Numbered from the stretch's first letter, positions 37,370-46,307 are shown. The stretch: DNA of 64,000 bases from Arthrobacter sp. (GCA_026393275.1 JAPLAM010000037.1:1-64000), one strand, 5' to 3'. Numbers and translations: made by a program. Notes: generated by a model from the letters alone, not told the origin.

Positions 37370-38836
37370 GTGAACCCGGTCGTCGGCGTTGCCGCCTTCG
37401 CCGCCGTCTCGCTCGCCACTGCCGTGATCGGTTTCTACGGCCTCCGGATCTCCCGCACCACCGGCGACTTCTACGTCGCTTCGCGCACCGTGCGGCCCTG
37501 GTGGAACGCCTCCGCGATCGGCGGCGAGTACCTTTCCGCTGCGAGCTTCCTCGGGGTCGCGGGGCTCATCCTGCTGTCGGGCACCGACGCGCTGTGGTTC
37601 CCGGTGGGCTACACGGCCGGCTACCTGATGCTCCTGCTGTTCGTCGCCGCGCCACTGCGGCGGTCCGGCGCCTACACGATTCCCGACTTCACCGAGGCCC
37701 GGCTGGATTCCCGCGCGGTCCGCCGGGTCACCAGCATCGTGGTGGTGGTGGTCGGCTGGCTGTACATCGTCCCGCAACTCCACGGAGCGGCGCTGGCCAT
37801 CCGCATCACCACCGGGCTGCCGGCCTGGGTGGGGCAGGTGGCCGTGGTCGCCGTCGTCTGCGTGACCGTGGTGTCCGGCGGGATGCGGTCCATCACCTTC
37901 GTCCAGGCGTTCCAGTACTGGCTGAAGTTGACGGCGCTGGCCGTGCCGGTGCTGTTCATCCTGTTTATGCTGGCCGGCAACGGCTCCCCCGCGGTCGCCG
38001 AGGCGTCCGCCAACCCGACGGCCCTGGCCGCTGCCGGGCCGTACCAGAACTTCTCGCTGCTGGTGGCACTGCTGTTCGGGACGCTGGGGCTGCCGCACGT
38101 GCTGGTGCGCTTCTACACCAACCCGGACGGCCAGTCGGCGCGCCGGACCACGCTGATTGTGCTGGGGCTGCTCTCGGTCTTCTACCTGTTCCCGACGGCG
38201 TACGGCCTGCTCGGGCGGATGTACGCCCCCGGGCTGGCGCAGAGCGGTCAGGCGGACGCCCTGGTGCTGCTGCTTCCCGGACGGATGGTCGGCGGCCCGG
38301 CCGGAGACCTGCTGTCCGCTCTCGTGGTGGCAGGGGCCTTCGCGGCCTTCCTGTCGACCACCTCGGGCCTCGTGGTGTCGCTGGCGGGCGTCATCAGCCA
38401 GGACGTTCTGGGCGGCAGCGTGCGCGGCTTCCGGCTCGCCGCGCTGATCTCGGCGGTGGTGCCGCTGGGGATTGCGGCCATGACGGACTCCACAGCGCTG
38501 GCCGGCAGCGTGGGCCTGGTCTTTGCCTTCACGGCGTCCACAATCTGCCCTGTGCTGCTGCTGGGCATCTGGTGGCGCGGGCTGACCGACGCCGGCGCGA
38601 TCGCCGGGATGGTGACCGGTGCGGTGCTCTGCGGCGGTGCCATGCTGGCCGGTGCCGTCCTGGGCACCGCCGGGACCCCGCCGTGGCTCGCGCAGCCGGC
38701 CGCGTGGACGGTCCCGGCCGCCTTCACGGTGATGGTTCTGGTCTCCCGGGCCACCCGGGGCCGGGTTCCACGGACCATCACCCGGCTCATGACCCGGCTG
38801 CACACCCCGGAACGGCCGCTCGTCACCGAACGCTAG
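37370..38836 (+). CDS. sodium:solute symporter family transporter (second ActP-like copy)
   Basis: 488 residues, SSS family with about 13 membrane helices. GDFYVASRTVRPWWNASAIG and GEYLSAASFLGVAGLILLSG correspond to the ActP N-terminal motifs, and LFGTLGLPHVLVRFYTNPDG to the conserved middle. It is clearly paralogous to the symporter at 32801 but divergent. I start at GTG 37370 (GGTGAGG upstream); another in-frame GTG at 37340 overlaps the previous gene. Last gene of the kinase-regulator-DUF485-like-symporter operon. Confidence 0.88.
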   Translation: MNPVVGVAAFAAVSLATAVIGFYGLRISRTTGDFYVASRTVRPWWNASAIGGEYLSAASFLGVAGLILLSGTDALWFPVGYTAGYLMLLLFVAAPLRRSGAYTIPDFTEARLDSRAVRRVTSIVVVVVGWLYIVPQLHGAALAIRITTGLPAWVGQVAVVAVVCVTVVSGGMRSITFVQAFQYWLKLTALAVPVLFILFMLAGNGSPAVAEASANPTALAAAGPYQNFSLLVALLFGTLGLPHVLVRFYTNPDGQSARRTTLIVLGLLSVFYLFPTAYGLLGRMYAPGLAQSGQADALVLLLPGRMVGGPAGDLLSALVVAGAFAAFLSTTSGLVVSLAGVISQDVLGGSVRGFRLAALISAVVPLGIAAMTDSTALAGSVGLVFAFTASTICPVLLLGIWWRGLTDAGAIAGMVTGAVLCGGAMLAGAVLGTAGTPPWLAQPAAWTVPAAFTVMVLVSRATRGRVPRTITRLMTRLHTPERPLVTER

Positions 38837-38858
38837 CGGTCAGGCTTGTTGCAGGGCC

Positions 38859-39437
38859 TTAGTCGATGGCGGCCATGAGTTCGACGACGCGCTCCAGGAA
38901 CGCGTCCACTTGGCTTTCCTCGTAGCCTTCGCGCCCGACGGCGGGACGGAAGGTGGCGCGGCGGACATTGTCCACGCTCAGCGGCTGGTCTTCCTCGAGG
39001 TAGCCGATCAGTTCGTGGCAAAGGTCGTCGACGTCGGTGGTGTTGTAGCTGCGCACCTTGCCCTTGGCCGGGCGCCGGAAACGCTGGCCGTCGGGGCGGT
39101 GCAGGCGCCCGCGGAGCAGTCCGGCGAGCCGGCCGATTTCGCGCAGCCACGCTTCCTCGCCGCGTTCCCCGATCAGTTCGTCGCGTTCGCGGCGGGCCAG
39201 GGCGTCCTCCAGCCGGTCCAGGGCCGCGTCGACGCCGGCGGCCGCATAGCCGCCCTTGACCGGGTCAAAGGAGACCGCGCGGACGTCGGCGCTCTTGACC
39301 GCCCGCGACGCTGCGTGGGGCGTTTCAAACGACACCCGCGCGCGCTGCAGGAACTGGTCCACCTGCTTGGCGTTATAGCCGTACTGGTTCCGCTGCACGC
39401 GGTCAAAGGAGGCAGGAATCTGCCGTTGGATGTCCAC
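38859..39437 (-). CDS. DivIVA-domain protein with repeated DivIVA motifs
   Basis: About 192 residues. The N-terminal DivIVA-type motif PASFDRVQRNQYGYNAKQVD occurs first, a weaker copy (FDPVKGGYAAAGVDAALDRL) next and a third near the C terminus (RPAVGREGYEESQVDAFLER). No long coiled coil follows, unlike Wag31, so it may be a small pole- or septum-associated adaptor. I use GTG 39437 (GAAGGA upstream); a TTG at 39482 would add 15 residues. It follows cdsA on the same strand. Confidence 0.72.
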   Translation of the reverse strand: MDIQRQIPASFDRVQRNQYGYNAKQVDQFLQRARVSFETPHAASRAVKSADVRAVSFDPVKGGYAAAGVDAALDRLEDALARRERDELIGERGEEAWLREIGRLAGLLRGRLHRPDGQRFRRPAKGKVRSYNTTDVDDLCHELIGYLEEDQPLSVDNVRRATFRPAVGREGYEESQVDAFLERVVELMAAID

Positions 39438-39545
39438 TGTAACTATGTTTCCTTCGATGCCGTTCGGCTCTGGTTGCGCCAACTTCGGATGGTGTTTGCT
39501 GTTCGACCGGCACCATTCTAGGCGCCGGGAGGTGCGGTCGCGGGA

Positions 39546-40463
39546 CTAGCCGCCGGCGCTGGCGGAGAAGATCATGAAGGCCACCGGGGAGGCGAAGACG
39601 ATCGAGTCGAGCCGGTCCATGACTCCGCCGTGGCCGGGGAGGCTGTTGCCCATGTCCTTGATGCCGAGTTCGCGCTTGACCATGGATTCGGCCAGGTCTC
39701 CGGCCGTCGCCGCGGCGACCATGCCAACGGCGAGGGCCGCGCCGAACCACCAGGGTTCACCCAGCACAAAGATGCAGGCGAGGATGCCGACCACCACGGC
39801 TCCCGCGACCGACCCGCCAAAACCCTCCCAGGATTTCTTGGGGCTGATCTTAGGCGCCATCGGATGTTTGCCCAGCGAGGCGCCCACCAGGTAGCCGAAG
39901 GTGTCGTTGGAGACCACCAGCAGCAGCAGGGTGCCGATCTGCCAGGCCCCGGTCGGCACCACACCGCCGGGCCAGGGCCCGATCGGGGAGCTGCCGCCGG
40001 CGTGCAGCGGCAGCACGGCGAAGCTGATCAGGAACGGCACCCAGGCCATCGTGAAGACGCCGGCGAAGATGCTGCGCGCCGACCCGGCAGCCCCCTCCAG
40101 GGAGCGCCAGAGGAGCACTGCGACGCTGCTGAGCAGCAGCGCGAACAGCAGGCTCTCGGGGCCGCCGAAGTAGGCCGCGAGGGGCATCGCCACCGTGCCG
40201 GTCATCGCGGGGATGATCGGCAGCCTGGTGCCGGAGGCCTCCAGCGCGCGGAACACCTCCCACACGCCGAAGACCGCGAACGCGGTGACCAGCAGCACGA
40301 AGGCCAGGGGCAGGAACAGCAGCCCTCCGAGCACGGCGAAGAGCATGGCAAGGCCCACCGCCGTGGCGGCAGGAAGGTTCCTGCCGGCCTTCGGCGTCGG
40401 ATTCTTCCGCTCTTTCCCCCGCGCCCGGAGTCTTGGTCCGGGCGCCTGCTGTTCCTCCGACAT
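39546..40463 (-). CDS. cdsA: phosphatidate cytidylyltransferase
   Basis: 305 residues, about eight membrane helices. Makes CDP-diacylglycerol for phospholipid synthesis. The C-terminal signature is visible: KRELGIKDMGNSLPGHGGVM followed by DRLDSIVFASPVAF; KISPKKSWEGFGGSVAGA lies before it. The Lys/Arg-rich N terminus (LRARGKERKNPTPKAGR) is cytosolic. ATG overlaps the frr stop by one base (TGATG), the usual frr-cdsA coupling. Confidence 0.95.
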   Translation of the reverse strand: MSEEQQAPGPRLRARGKERKNPTPKAGRNLPAATAVGLAMLFAVLGGLLFLPLAFVLLVTAFAVFGVWEVFRALEASGTRLPIIPAMTGTVAMPLAAYFGGPESLLFALLLSSVAVLLWRSLEGAAGSARSIFAGVFTMAWVPFLISFAVLPLHAGGSSPIGPWPGGVVPTGAWQIGTLLLLVVSNDTFGYLVGASLGKHPMAPKISPKKSWEGFGGSVAGAVVVGILACIFVLGEPWWFGAALAVGMVAAATAGDLAESMVKRELGIKDMGNSLPGHGGVMDRLDSIVFASPVAFMIFSASAGG

Positions 40464-41020
40464 CAGACCTCGAGCAGCTCGGCTTCCTTGCGCTTGAGCA
40501 GCTCGTCGATGCCGTCGACGTGCGCCTTGGTCAGGGCGTCGAGTTCCTTCTCGCCGCGGGTGCCCTCGTCCTCACCGGCGTCGCCGTCTTTGACCAGCTT
40601 GTCCAGGGTTTCCTTGGCTTTACGGCGGATGTTGCGGATGGACACCTTCGCGTCCTCGCCCTTGGACTTGACGATCTTGACGTATTCCTTGCGGCGTTCC
40701 TTGGTCAGTTCCGGGATGGTGATCCGGATGACGTTGCCGTCGTTGGACGGGTTGGCACCGACCTCGGAGTCGCTGAGCGCACGTTCGATGTCCCGCAGGG
40801 CGGTCTTGTCGAACGGGGTGATGAGGATGGTGCGCGCGTCCGGCACGGCAAAGGAGGCCAGCTGCTGAAGCGGCGTCGGCGAACCGTAGTAGTCCACCAG
40901 GACCTTGTTGTACAGGCCCGGGGTGGCACGGCCGGTCCGGATCGAGGCGAAGTCATCCTTGGCTACCTCAACCGCCTTGTCCATCTTGTCCCCGGCTTCG
41001 AGCAAGGTCTCTTCGATCAC
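40463..41020 (-). CDS. frr: ribosome recycling factor
   Basis: 185 residues, the normal length. The hallmark segments are present: [40 protein letters not shown] and VRKMAxExR-equivalent [18 protein letters not shown] near the C terminus. Releases 70S ribosomes after termination with EF-G. GTG start at 41020 with GGAG upstream. Part of the pyrH-frr-cdsA cluster. Confidence 0.97.
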   Translation of the reverse strand: MIEETLLEAGDKMDKAVEVAKDDFASIRTGRATPGLYNKVLVDYYGSPTPLQQLASFAVPDARTILITPFDKTALRDIERALSDSEVGANPSNDGNVIRITIPELTKERRKEYVKIVKSKGEDAKVSIRNIRRKAKETLDKLVKDGDAGEDEGTRGEKELDALTKAHVDGIDELLKRKEAELLEV

Positions 41021-41095
41021 GTTCTCTCCTCAGAAATTGGTGCGCGCCCCAGTGCCCGGGGAGCTGAACTGTCCTAAAAAACATCCTAGCCGCAG

Positions 41096-41833
41096 CTAGG
41101 GGGTGACTACGGTGCCGAGCTCCTCGCCGCGGATGGCCCGGGTGACGTTGCCCTCACCCTCCATGCCGAACACCACCATGGTCAGGTTGTTGTCCTTGCA
41201 CATCGTCATGGCCGTCTGGTCCATCACCCGGATGTCGCGGCGCAGCGCCTCGTCGTAGCTGAGGTGGTGCAGTTTCTCCGCGCCGGGGTCCTTCTTCGGG
41301 TCGGCGGTGTAGACGCCGTCCACGCCGCTCTTGGCCATCAGGACGACGTCGGCGTGCACCTCCATGGCGCGCTGCGCGGCGACGGTGTCGGTGGAGAAGT
41401 ACGGCAGTCCGGCGCCGGCGCCGAAGATGACGACGCGGCCCTTTTCCATGTGGCGGATGGCGCGGCGGGGAATGTAGGCCTCGGCCACCTGGCCCATGGT
41501 GATGGCACTCTGCACGCGCGTTTCCACGCCGGCCTGTTCCAGGAAGTCCTGGAGGGCCAGGCAGTTCATCACGGTGCCGAGCATCCCCATGTAGTCGGCG
41601 CGGGAGCGGTCCATGCCGCTCTGCGAGAGTTCGGCGCCGCGGAAGAAGTTCCCGCCGCCGACGACGATTGCGACCTCGACGTCGGGAACGGCGGCCGCGA
41701 TCTGTTTCGCGACGCCGCGGACGGTGTCCGGGTCAACGCCCAGTTTGCCGCCGCCGAAGACCTCGCCGGAAAGCTTCAGGAGCACGCGGCGCCTCGTCTT
41801 CTTTGGCTGGGCTGAATTGTTGACGGTATCCAT
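41096..41833 (-). CDS. pyrH: uridylate kinase
   Basis: 245 residues, amino-acid kinase fold, phosphorylates UMP to UDP. Seen: [50 protein letters not shown] and [22 protein letters not shown] 41833 with GGGAAGG upstream is the start; an in-frame start at 41947 would extend back across the tsf terminator and is rejected. Followed by frr after 75 nt. Confidence 0.97.
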   Translation of the reverse strand: MDTVNNSAQPKKTRRRVLLKLSGEVFGGGKLGVDPDTVRGVAKQIAAAVPDVEVAIVVGGGNFFRGAELSQSGMDRSRADYMGMLGTVMNCLALQDFLEQAGVETRVQSAITMGQVAEAYIPRRAIRHMEKGRVVIFGAGAGLPYFSTDTVAAQRAMEVHADVVLMAKSGVDGVYTADPKKDPGAEKLHHLSYDEALRRDIRVMDQTAMTMCKDNNLTMVVFGMEGEGNVTRAIRGEELGTVVTP

Positions 41834-41920
41834 GGTGCCTTCCCGTTGGTGAGCTCTGAAAAAGGGTATCGTGCCGGGGACCAAAGGCTGCATTCCTGGG
41901 CCCGCGTTCCGGGCGCATGC

Positions 41921-41950
41921 AAAAGGGGTGGCCACCGCAGTGACCACCCC
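41921..41950 (-). terminator. intrinsic terminator after tsf
   Basis: On the minus strand the stem GGGGTGG/CCACCCC (41944-41950 with 41925-41931, extended by TCA/TGG pairs) is followed by TTTTGC, 16 nt past the tsf stop. It separates rpsB-tsf from pyrH-frr-cdsA. Confidence 0.85.
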
Positions 41951-41965
41951 CTCAGCGGAACTTAC

Positions 41966-42802
41966 TTAGGAACCGACGCGGAAACGCGTGAATGCGGTTG
42001 CCTTGACGCCGGCCTCTTCGAGGACCTTCGCGACGGACTTCTTGGCATCCTTGGCGAATGCCTGGTCAACGAGGACCTCGCCCTTGTAGAAGCCGGTAAC
42101 GCGGCCTTCCACAATCTTGGTCATCGCTGCCTCGGGCTTGCCCTCAGCCTTGGCGGTTTCCTCGGCGATGCGGCGCTCGGACTCGACCAGGTCGGACGGG
42201 ACGTCCTCGCGGGTCAGGTAGTTCGGGGCCATCGCGGCGATGTGCACGGCGACGTCGTGGGCGGCGGTGGCAGCCGCTTCACCCTCGCCGTCAACGGCGA
42301 ACAGCACGCCAACCTGGGCCGGAAGGTCCTTGGAGGTCTTGTGCAGGTACGCGTCAACAGTGGTGCCCTCGACGCGGGAGATGCGGCGGACAACAACCTT
42401 CTCGCCCAGGATCGCGCCTTCTTCGATGACGACCTCGGAGAGAGGCTTGCCGTCAACTTCGGTGGCCAGCAGGGTGTCGAGGTCGGCAGCGCCGGACTCA
42501 ACAGCGACGGCGAGCACCTTGTCGGCAAGCTGGATGAACTTATCCGATTTGGCGACGAAGTCGGTCTCGCAGTTGACTTCGATCATCACGCCGACGCCGC
42601 CGTCGACCTTGGCAGCAACCAGGCCTTCAGCGGTGGAGCGGCCTTCGCGCTTGGTTGCGCCCTTGAGGCCCTTGATGCGGATGATCTCGATGGCCTTCTC
42701 GGCGTCACCGTTGGCTTCGTCAAGAGCCTTCTTGACATCCATCATGCCGGCGCCGGTGCGCTCGCGCAGAGCCTTGATGTCAGCGGCAGTGTAGTTCGCC
42801 AT
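41966..42802 (-). CDS. tsf: translation elongation factor Ts
   Basis: 278 residues, nucleotide exchange factor for EF-Tu. The N-terminal UBA-like domain starts MANYTAADIKALRERTGAGM with MDVKKALDEANGD; the conserved core TDFVAKSDKF and the later ASRxV-type PxYLTREDVP region (APNYLTREDVP) are present. Start ATG 42802 after GAGGGG. Second gene of the rpsB-tsf operon. Confidence 0.97.
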   Translation of the reverse strand: MANYTAADIKALRERTGAGMMDVKKALDEANGDAEKAIEIIRIKGLKGATKREGRSTAEGLVAAKVDGGVGVMIEVNCETDFVAKSDKFIQLADKVLAVAVESGAADLDTLLATEVDGKPLSEVVIEEGAILGEKVVVRRISRVEGTTVDAYLHKTSKDLPAQVGVLFAVDGEGEAAATAAHDVAVHIAAMAPNYLTREDVPSDLVESERRIAEETAKAEGKPEAAMTKIVEGRVTGFYKGEVLVDQAFAKDAKKSVAKVLEEAGVKATAFTRFRVGS

Positions 42803-42842
42803 GTGAACCCCTCTGTCTAGAAATTTGTGTGGTGTACGGACC

Positions 42843-42881
42843 GACAGGACGGCTGCTCACCCAGTGAGCAACCATCCTGTC
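42843..42881 (-). other. rpsB-tsf intergenic hairpin
   Basis: Nested dyad: GACAGGA (42843-42849) pairs with TCCTGTC (42875-42881), and inside it GCTCAC pairs with GTGAGC around CCA. There is no T-run, so it is probably a processing or attenuation hairpin between rpsB and tsf rather than a full terminator. Confidence 0.55.
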
Positions 42882-42935
42882 AGTACCCCAGACGCCGCAA
42901 GCGGCGCGCGGGGAGATCCAGATTTACTTGTCTGA

Positions 42936-43850
42936 CTACTTGGCTTCGTCGGCGGCCGGAGCAGCCTCGGTAGCTTCAGCGGCCGGAGCCTCGGCGGCGG
43001 GAGCCTCAGCAGCCGGAGCGGCAGCTTCAGCGGCTTCCGGAGCAGCAGCTTCAGCGGCGGCCGGAGCGACAGCCTCTGCGGCCTTGTTGCCTTCGAGGAG
43101 CTCGCGCTCCCACTCGGCCAGCGGCTCTTCCGGAGCTTCCGTGGTGCCGGTGGCGCGGTTGTGGCGGGCGATCAGGCCCTCAGCCACGGCGTCGGCAACA
43201 ACGCGGGTCAGCAGGTTGACGGAGCGGATGGCGTCGTCGTTGCCCGGGATCGGGAAGTCGACCTCATCCGGATCACAGTTGGTGTCCAGGATGGCCACAA
43301 CCGGGATGCTCAGCTTCTTGGCCTCGTCCACGGCGAGGTGTTCCTTCTTGGTGTCAACAACCCAGAGGAGCGAAGGCGCCTTGGTAAGGTTGCGGATACC
43401 GCCGAGGTTGGTCTCCAGCTTGGTCAGCTCACGGCGAAGGAGCAGCAGTTCCTTCTTGGTGTAAGCGGAGCCGGCGACGTCGTCGAAGTCGATCTCTTCG
43501 AGTTCCTTCATGCGCTGGATGCGCTTGGAAACCGTCTGGAAGTTGGTGAGCATGCCGCCGAGCCAACGCTGGTTGACGTAGGGCTGGCCGACGCGGGTGG
43601 CCTGCTCCGCGATAGCTTCCTGTGCCTGCTTCTTGGTGCCGACGAAGAGAACGGTGCCGCCGTGTGCAACGGTGGCCTTCACGAACTCGAAGGCGCGGTC
43701 GATGTAGGACAGCGACTGCTGAAGGTCAATGATGTAGATGCCGTTGCGCTCCGTGAAGATGAAACGCTTCATCTTCGGGTTCCAACGACGGGTCTGGTGT
43801 CCAAAGTGGACGCCGCTGTCAAGCAGCTGGCGCATAGTTACGACGGGCAT
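42936..43850 (-). CDS. rpsB: 30S ribosomal protein S2
   Basis: 304 residues. S2 signatures: [63 protein letters not shown] and the late [20 protein letters not shown]. After about residue 255 the protein continues as an Ala/Glu/Pro-rich tail of repeated AAEA and APAA units, an extension common in Actinobacteria. ATG 43850 with GGAAGGAG. The long upstream region may contain an S2 or other leader. Confidence 0.97.
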   Translation of the reverse strand: MPVVTMRQLLDSGVHFGHQTRRWNPKMKRFIFTERNGIYIIDLQQSLSYIDRAFEFVKATVAHGGTVLFVGTKKQAQEAIAEQATRVGQPYVNQRWLGGMLTNFQTVSKRIQRMKELEEIDFDDVAGSAYTKKELLLLRRELTKLETNLGGIRNLTKAPSLLWVVDTKKEHLAVDEAKKLSIPVVAILDTNCDPDEVDFPIPGNDDAIRSVNLLTRVVADAVAEGLIARHNRATGTTEAPEEPLAEWERELLEGNKAAEAVAPAAAEAAAPEAAEAAAPAAEAPAAEAPAAEATEAAPAADEAK

Positions 43851-44108
43851 GCCGACGCTCCTTCCGGCAGGTCATTCATGAGAAAGCCCTGGGCTCTCTT
43901 ACCCTGCCAATAGTTGACGGTTACTTAGCAACACCCGGACGGGTGTTCCTCCTGGCATCCACCGCACCCCTCATCCGGACCCAAGGGCCCGGACCGTAAG
44001 AGGCGCAGTCCTCCACACCCGGAAGCCGGGCTTCGGACAGGGAGGGCTGGATACGCGTAGTCAGCCGCTGCTCCCGCACTCCTGAATGAGACGTGCTGCC
44101 TGTCTACG

Positions 44109-44132
44109 AATCTGTCCGTGAATCTGTCCGTG
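44109..44132. repeat. 12-bp tandem repeat, two copies
   Basis: AATCTGTCCGTG twice in direct tandem (44109-44120 and 44121-44132); the second copy's CTGTCC pairs with GGACAG at 44139-44144, giving a small hairpin. Confidence 0.85.
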
Positions 44133-44304
44133 AAGACTGGACAGGCACGTGGAATCAGGCATGAGGGCACAGCAAACTGCTCCACCAAGTGTACTACAGC
44201 GGACCTGCCCGGCAGAACGGTTTCCGGGCGCCTGGCGGCCAACCCGCCGCGGGGCCTCGTGGCCTCAGTCGGGCTCGGCTTTGGCCCGGCTTGGGCCCGG
44301 AGCC

Positions 44305-44346
44305 GGGCCGAGATAAGGGCCGAGATAAGGGCCGAGATAAGGGCCG
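44305..44346. repeat. 12-bp tandem repeat, 3.5 copies
   Basis: GGGCCGAGATAA repeated perfectly three times (44305-44340) plus GGGCCG (44341-44346). Perfect identity suggests recent slippage and possible length variation between strains. Confidence 0.92.
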
Positions 44347-44428
44347 TGACCGGGCCGGAATCGGACCGGAATCCACATAGCCGCCGCGGGGCCTTCCGGG
44401 CCATGACCTGCCGTCGCAGGCTGGCAGC

Positions 44429-45001
44429 ATGAAGGTTTTCCCTCTGCTCACGGTGCTGCTGGTCCTGGTTCCGGTGGCGGTTCCGGTGCCAGTTCGGGTG
44501 ACGGTTCCGACGCCTGTTCCGGCGCGCGGCGCCGGGGCTCCCCCGCCGTCATCCCCGGCCGGCGGCTGGAGCTGGCCGCTCTCCCCCAGGCCTGCCGTCC
44601 TGCGCGGCTTCGACCCGCCCGACCGGCCGTGGCTGAGCGGGCATCGCGGCGTGGACCTCCGGGCGGCGCACGACGGCGCGCCGGTCACCTCGCCGGCGCC
44701 CGGCCGGGTCAGTTTCGCGGGCTTCGTGGTGGACCGCCCGGTGCTCACTGTCGACCACGGCGACGGCCTGCGGAGCAGTTTCGAACCGGTCGACAGCGCG
44801 CTGCGGGCCGGCGACGAGGTCGGCGAGGGGTCGGTGCTGGGGCGCGCGCTGCCCGGTCACTGCGGCGCAACACCATGCGTCCACTGGGGCGTGCGGCGGG
44901 GCGAGGAGTACCTCAACCCGCTGGCCTTCGTGATGGACCTGCGGCCCTCCATCCTGCTTCCGCCCGTGAATCCCGGTTCGGGACAGGGCGGCTCCGGATG
45001 A
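44429..45001 (+). CDS. secreted M23 family (LytM-like) peptidase
   Basis: 190 residues. Signal peptide or anchor at the N terminus (KVFPLLTVLLVLVPVAVPVP), a short Pro-rich stretch, then a LytM domain with the zinc His and Asp in GHRGVDLRA, PVTSPAPGRVSFAG and the last His in CVHWGVRRGEEYLNPL. In the canonical HxH motif the first His is replaced by Cys here. Acts on peptidoglycan in the envelope if active. An M23 peptidase gene commonly faces rpsB in Actinobacteria. Confidence 0.85.
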   Translation: MKVFPLLTVLLVLVPVAVPVPVRVTVPTPVPARGAGAPPPSSPAGGWSWPLSPRPAVLRGFDPPDRPWLSGHRGVDLRAAHDGAPVTSPAPGRVSFAGFVVDRPVLTVDHGDGLRSSFEPVDSALRAGDEVGEGSVLGRALPGHCGATPCVHWGVRRGEEYLNPLAFVMDLRPSILLPPVNPGSGQGGSG

Positions 45002-45058
45002 AGGGCCGCAGGGGCGCTTCGGCGGCAGCGCGGCGTGCGCCGCCGGAGCCTCGGGCGG

Positions 45059-46249
45059 CTAGACGATGGCAGAGATCCCGGTGATGGCCCGGCCGGTGAC
45101 CAGGGTGTTGATCTCGTGGGTCCCCTCGTAGGAATAGATCGCTTCGGCGTCGGAGAAGATCTTGGCCATCTCGTAGTCCGTGACGATGCCGTTGCCGCCA
45201 AGGAGGCTGCGGCCGATTGCCACACTTTCGCGCATCCGTGCCGTCGTGAAGGCCTTGGCCAGGGCCGATTGTTCGTCCTTAGCAACGCCCTCGTCCTCCA
45301 GCTGGGACAGGCGGACCATCATGCCCATCGAGCTGACTGCGTTGCCGAGCATCTGAACGAGCTGGTGCTGGACAAGCTGGAAGGAGGCGATCGGCCGGCC
45401 GAACTGGCTGCGCTCCACGGCGTAGCGGCGGGCGACGTCGAACGCGGCCAGCTGCTGGCCGACGGCCTGCCAGGCAACGGCCAGACGCGTGACCTTCAGG
45501 ACCTTGTTGGTGTCCCGGAAGCTGTTGGCATTGGCCAGCTTGAAGAACTCCGGCACCACCACGTTGTCGAGCGTGATGTCGGCGTTCTGCACGGTGCGCA
45601 GCGCAATCTTGTTCTCGATCTTGGTGGCGCTGTAGCCCTCGGTCTTGGTGTCCACGAGGAAGCCCTTGACCTGGTTGTCGGCAAGATCGCGGGCGTAGAT
45701 AACCACCCAGTCGGAGAAGGTGGCGTTGCCGATCCAGCGCTTGGCGCCGTTGAGGATCCAGCTATTGCCCTCGCGCCGGGCAGTGGTGCGCGTGCCGCCG
45801 GCGACGTCGGAGCCGCCCAGCGGCTCGGTCAGGCCGAAGGCGCCGATCTTCTTCAGCGAGTAGATGTCCGGCAGCCACGCCTCCTGCTGCTCCTGTGACG
45901 CCAGGGCCTCGATGGACCCGGTGAAGAGCCCGTCGTGCACGCCCAGGAACGTGGCGATCGACGTGTCCGCCCGGGTTGCCTCCGCGTGCAGGATCCCGGC
46001 GAAGAGGTTCGAGTAGCCCTGGCGCTTCACCGGGCTGACCAGGTCGATCTCCGCGAGCTTGGGGATCAGCTCCATCGGGAACTCGCCGCGGTTCCAGCAG
46101 TCCACGGCGATCGGCTTGACCTCGCGGGCCATGAACTCGCGCACCTCAGCGAGCCGGTCCTGCTCCTTGCCGGTGAGCAGCTGCTCGAACGCGAAGAAGT
46201 CGCCGTCGGCGTAGGGGAGGTCGTTGATGTCGATTGCAGCTTTGGACAT
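45059..46249 (-). CDS. acyl-CoA dehydrogenase, glutaryl-CoA dehydrogenase-like
   Basis: 396 residues. GAFGLTEPLGGSDVAGGTRT is the flavin/CoA signature; RSLLGGNGIVTDYEMAKIFS and the catalytic-Glu motif YSYEGTHEINTL near the C terminus resemble glutaryl-CoA/short-chain dehydrogenases (YEGTHDI type). Single gene, with a perfect 22-bp palindrome 59-80 bp before its ATG that probably binds a TetR- or FadR-type repressor encoded elsewhere. Substrate not certain. Confidence 0.85.
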   Translation of the reverse strand: MSKAAIDINDLPYADGDFFAFEQLLTGKEQDRLAEVREFMAREVKPIAVDCWNRGEFPMELIPKLAEIDLVSPVKRQGYSNLFAGILHAEATRADTSIATFLGVHDGLFTGSIEALASQEQQEAWLPDIYSLKKIGAFGLTEPLGGSDVAGGTRTTARREGNSWILNGAKRWIGNATFSDWVVIYARDLADNQVKGFLVDTKTEGYSATKIENKIALRTVQNADITLDNVVVPEFFKLANANSFRDTNKVLKVTRLAVAWQAVGQQLAAFDVARRYAVERSQFGRPIASFQLVQHQLVQMLGNAVSSMGMMVRLSQLEDEGVAKDEQSALAKAFTTARMRESVAIGRSLLGGNGIVTDYEMAKIFSDAEAIYSYEGTHEINTLVTGRAITGISAIV

Positions 46250-46307
46250 GTTGTTCCTTCACTCGTGATCAGCAGCGATCAAAAGGGCGCGGGCGTCGCG
46301 CCGCGGT

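Larger units (their letters stand above)
43851..44428. other. rpsB upstream region (578 nt without a gene)
   Basis: Divergent intergenic region between rpsB and the M23 peptidase gene. It contains a small hairpin ACACCC-GGAC-GGGTGT just upstream of rpsB (about 43930-43945), another around CCCGGAAGCCGGG, and two tandem-repeat patches with 12-bp units (listed separately). No convincing coding sequence; open frames through the repeats have no homology that I recognise. It should hold the rpsB promoter and leader. Confidence 0.6.

Noticed and set aside
41834..41947. N-terminal extension of pyrH to 41947
   Set aside because: It would read through the tsf terminator; ATG 41833 has a strong GGGAAGG and starts at the family's normal position.
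44118..44432. Small repeat-containing open frame (AEIRAEIRAEIRA) upstream of the M23 gene
   Set aside because: The amino-acid repeat is produced by the 12-bp DNA repeat; there is no ribosome-binding site and no homology that I recognise.
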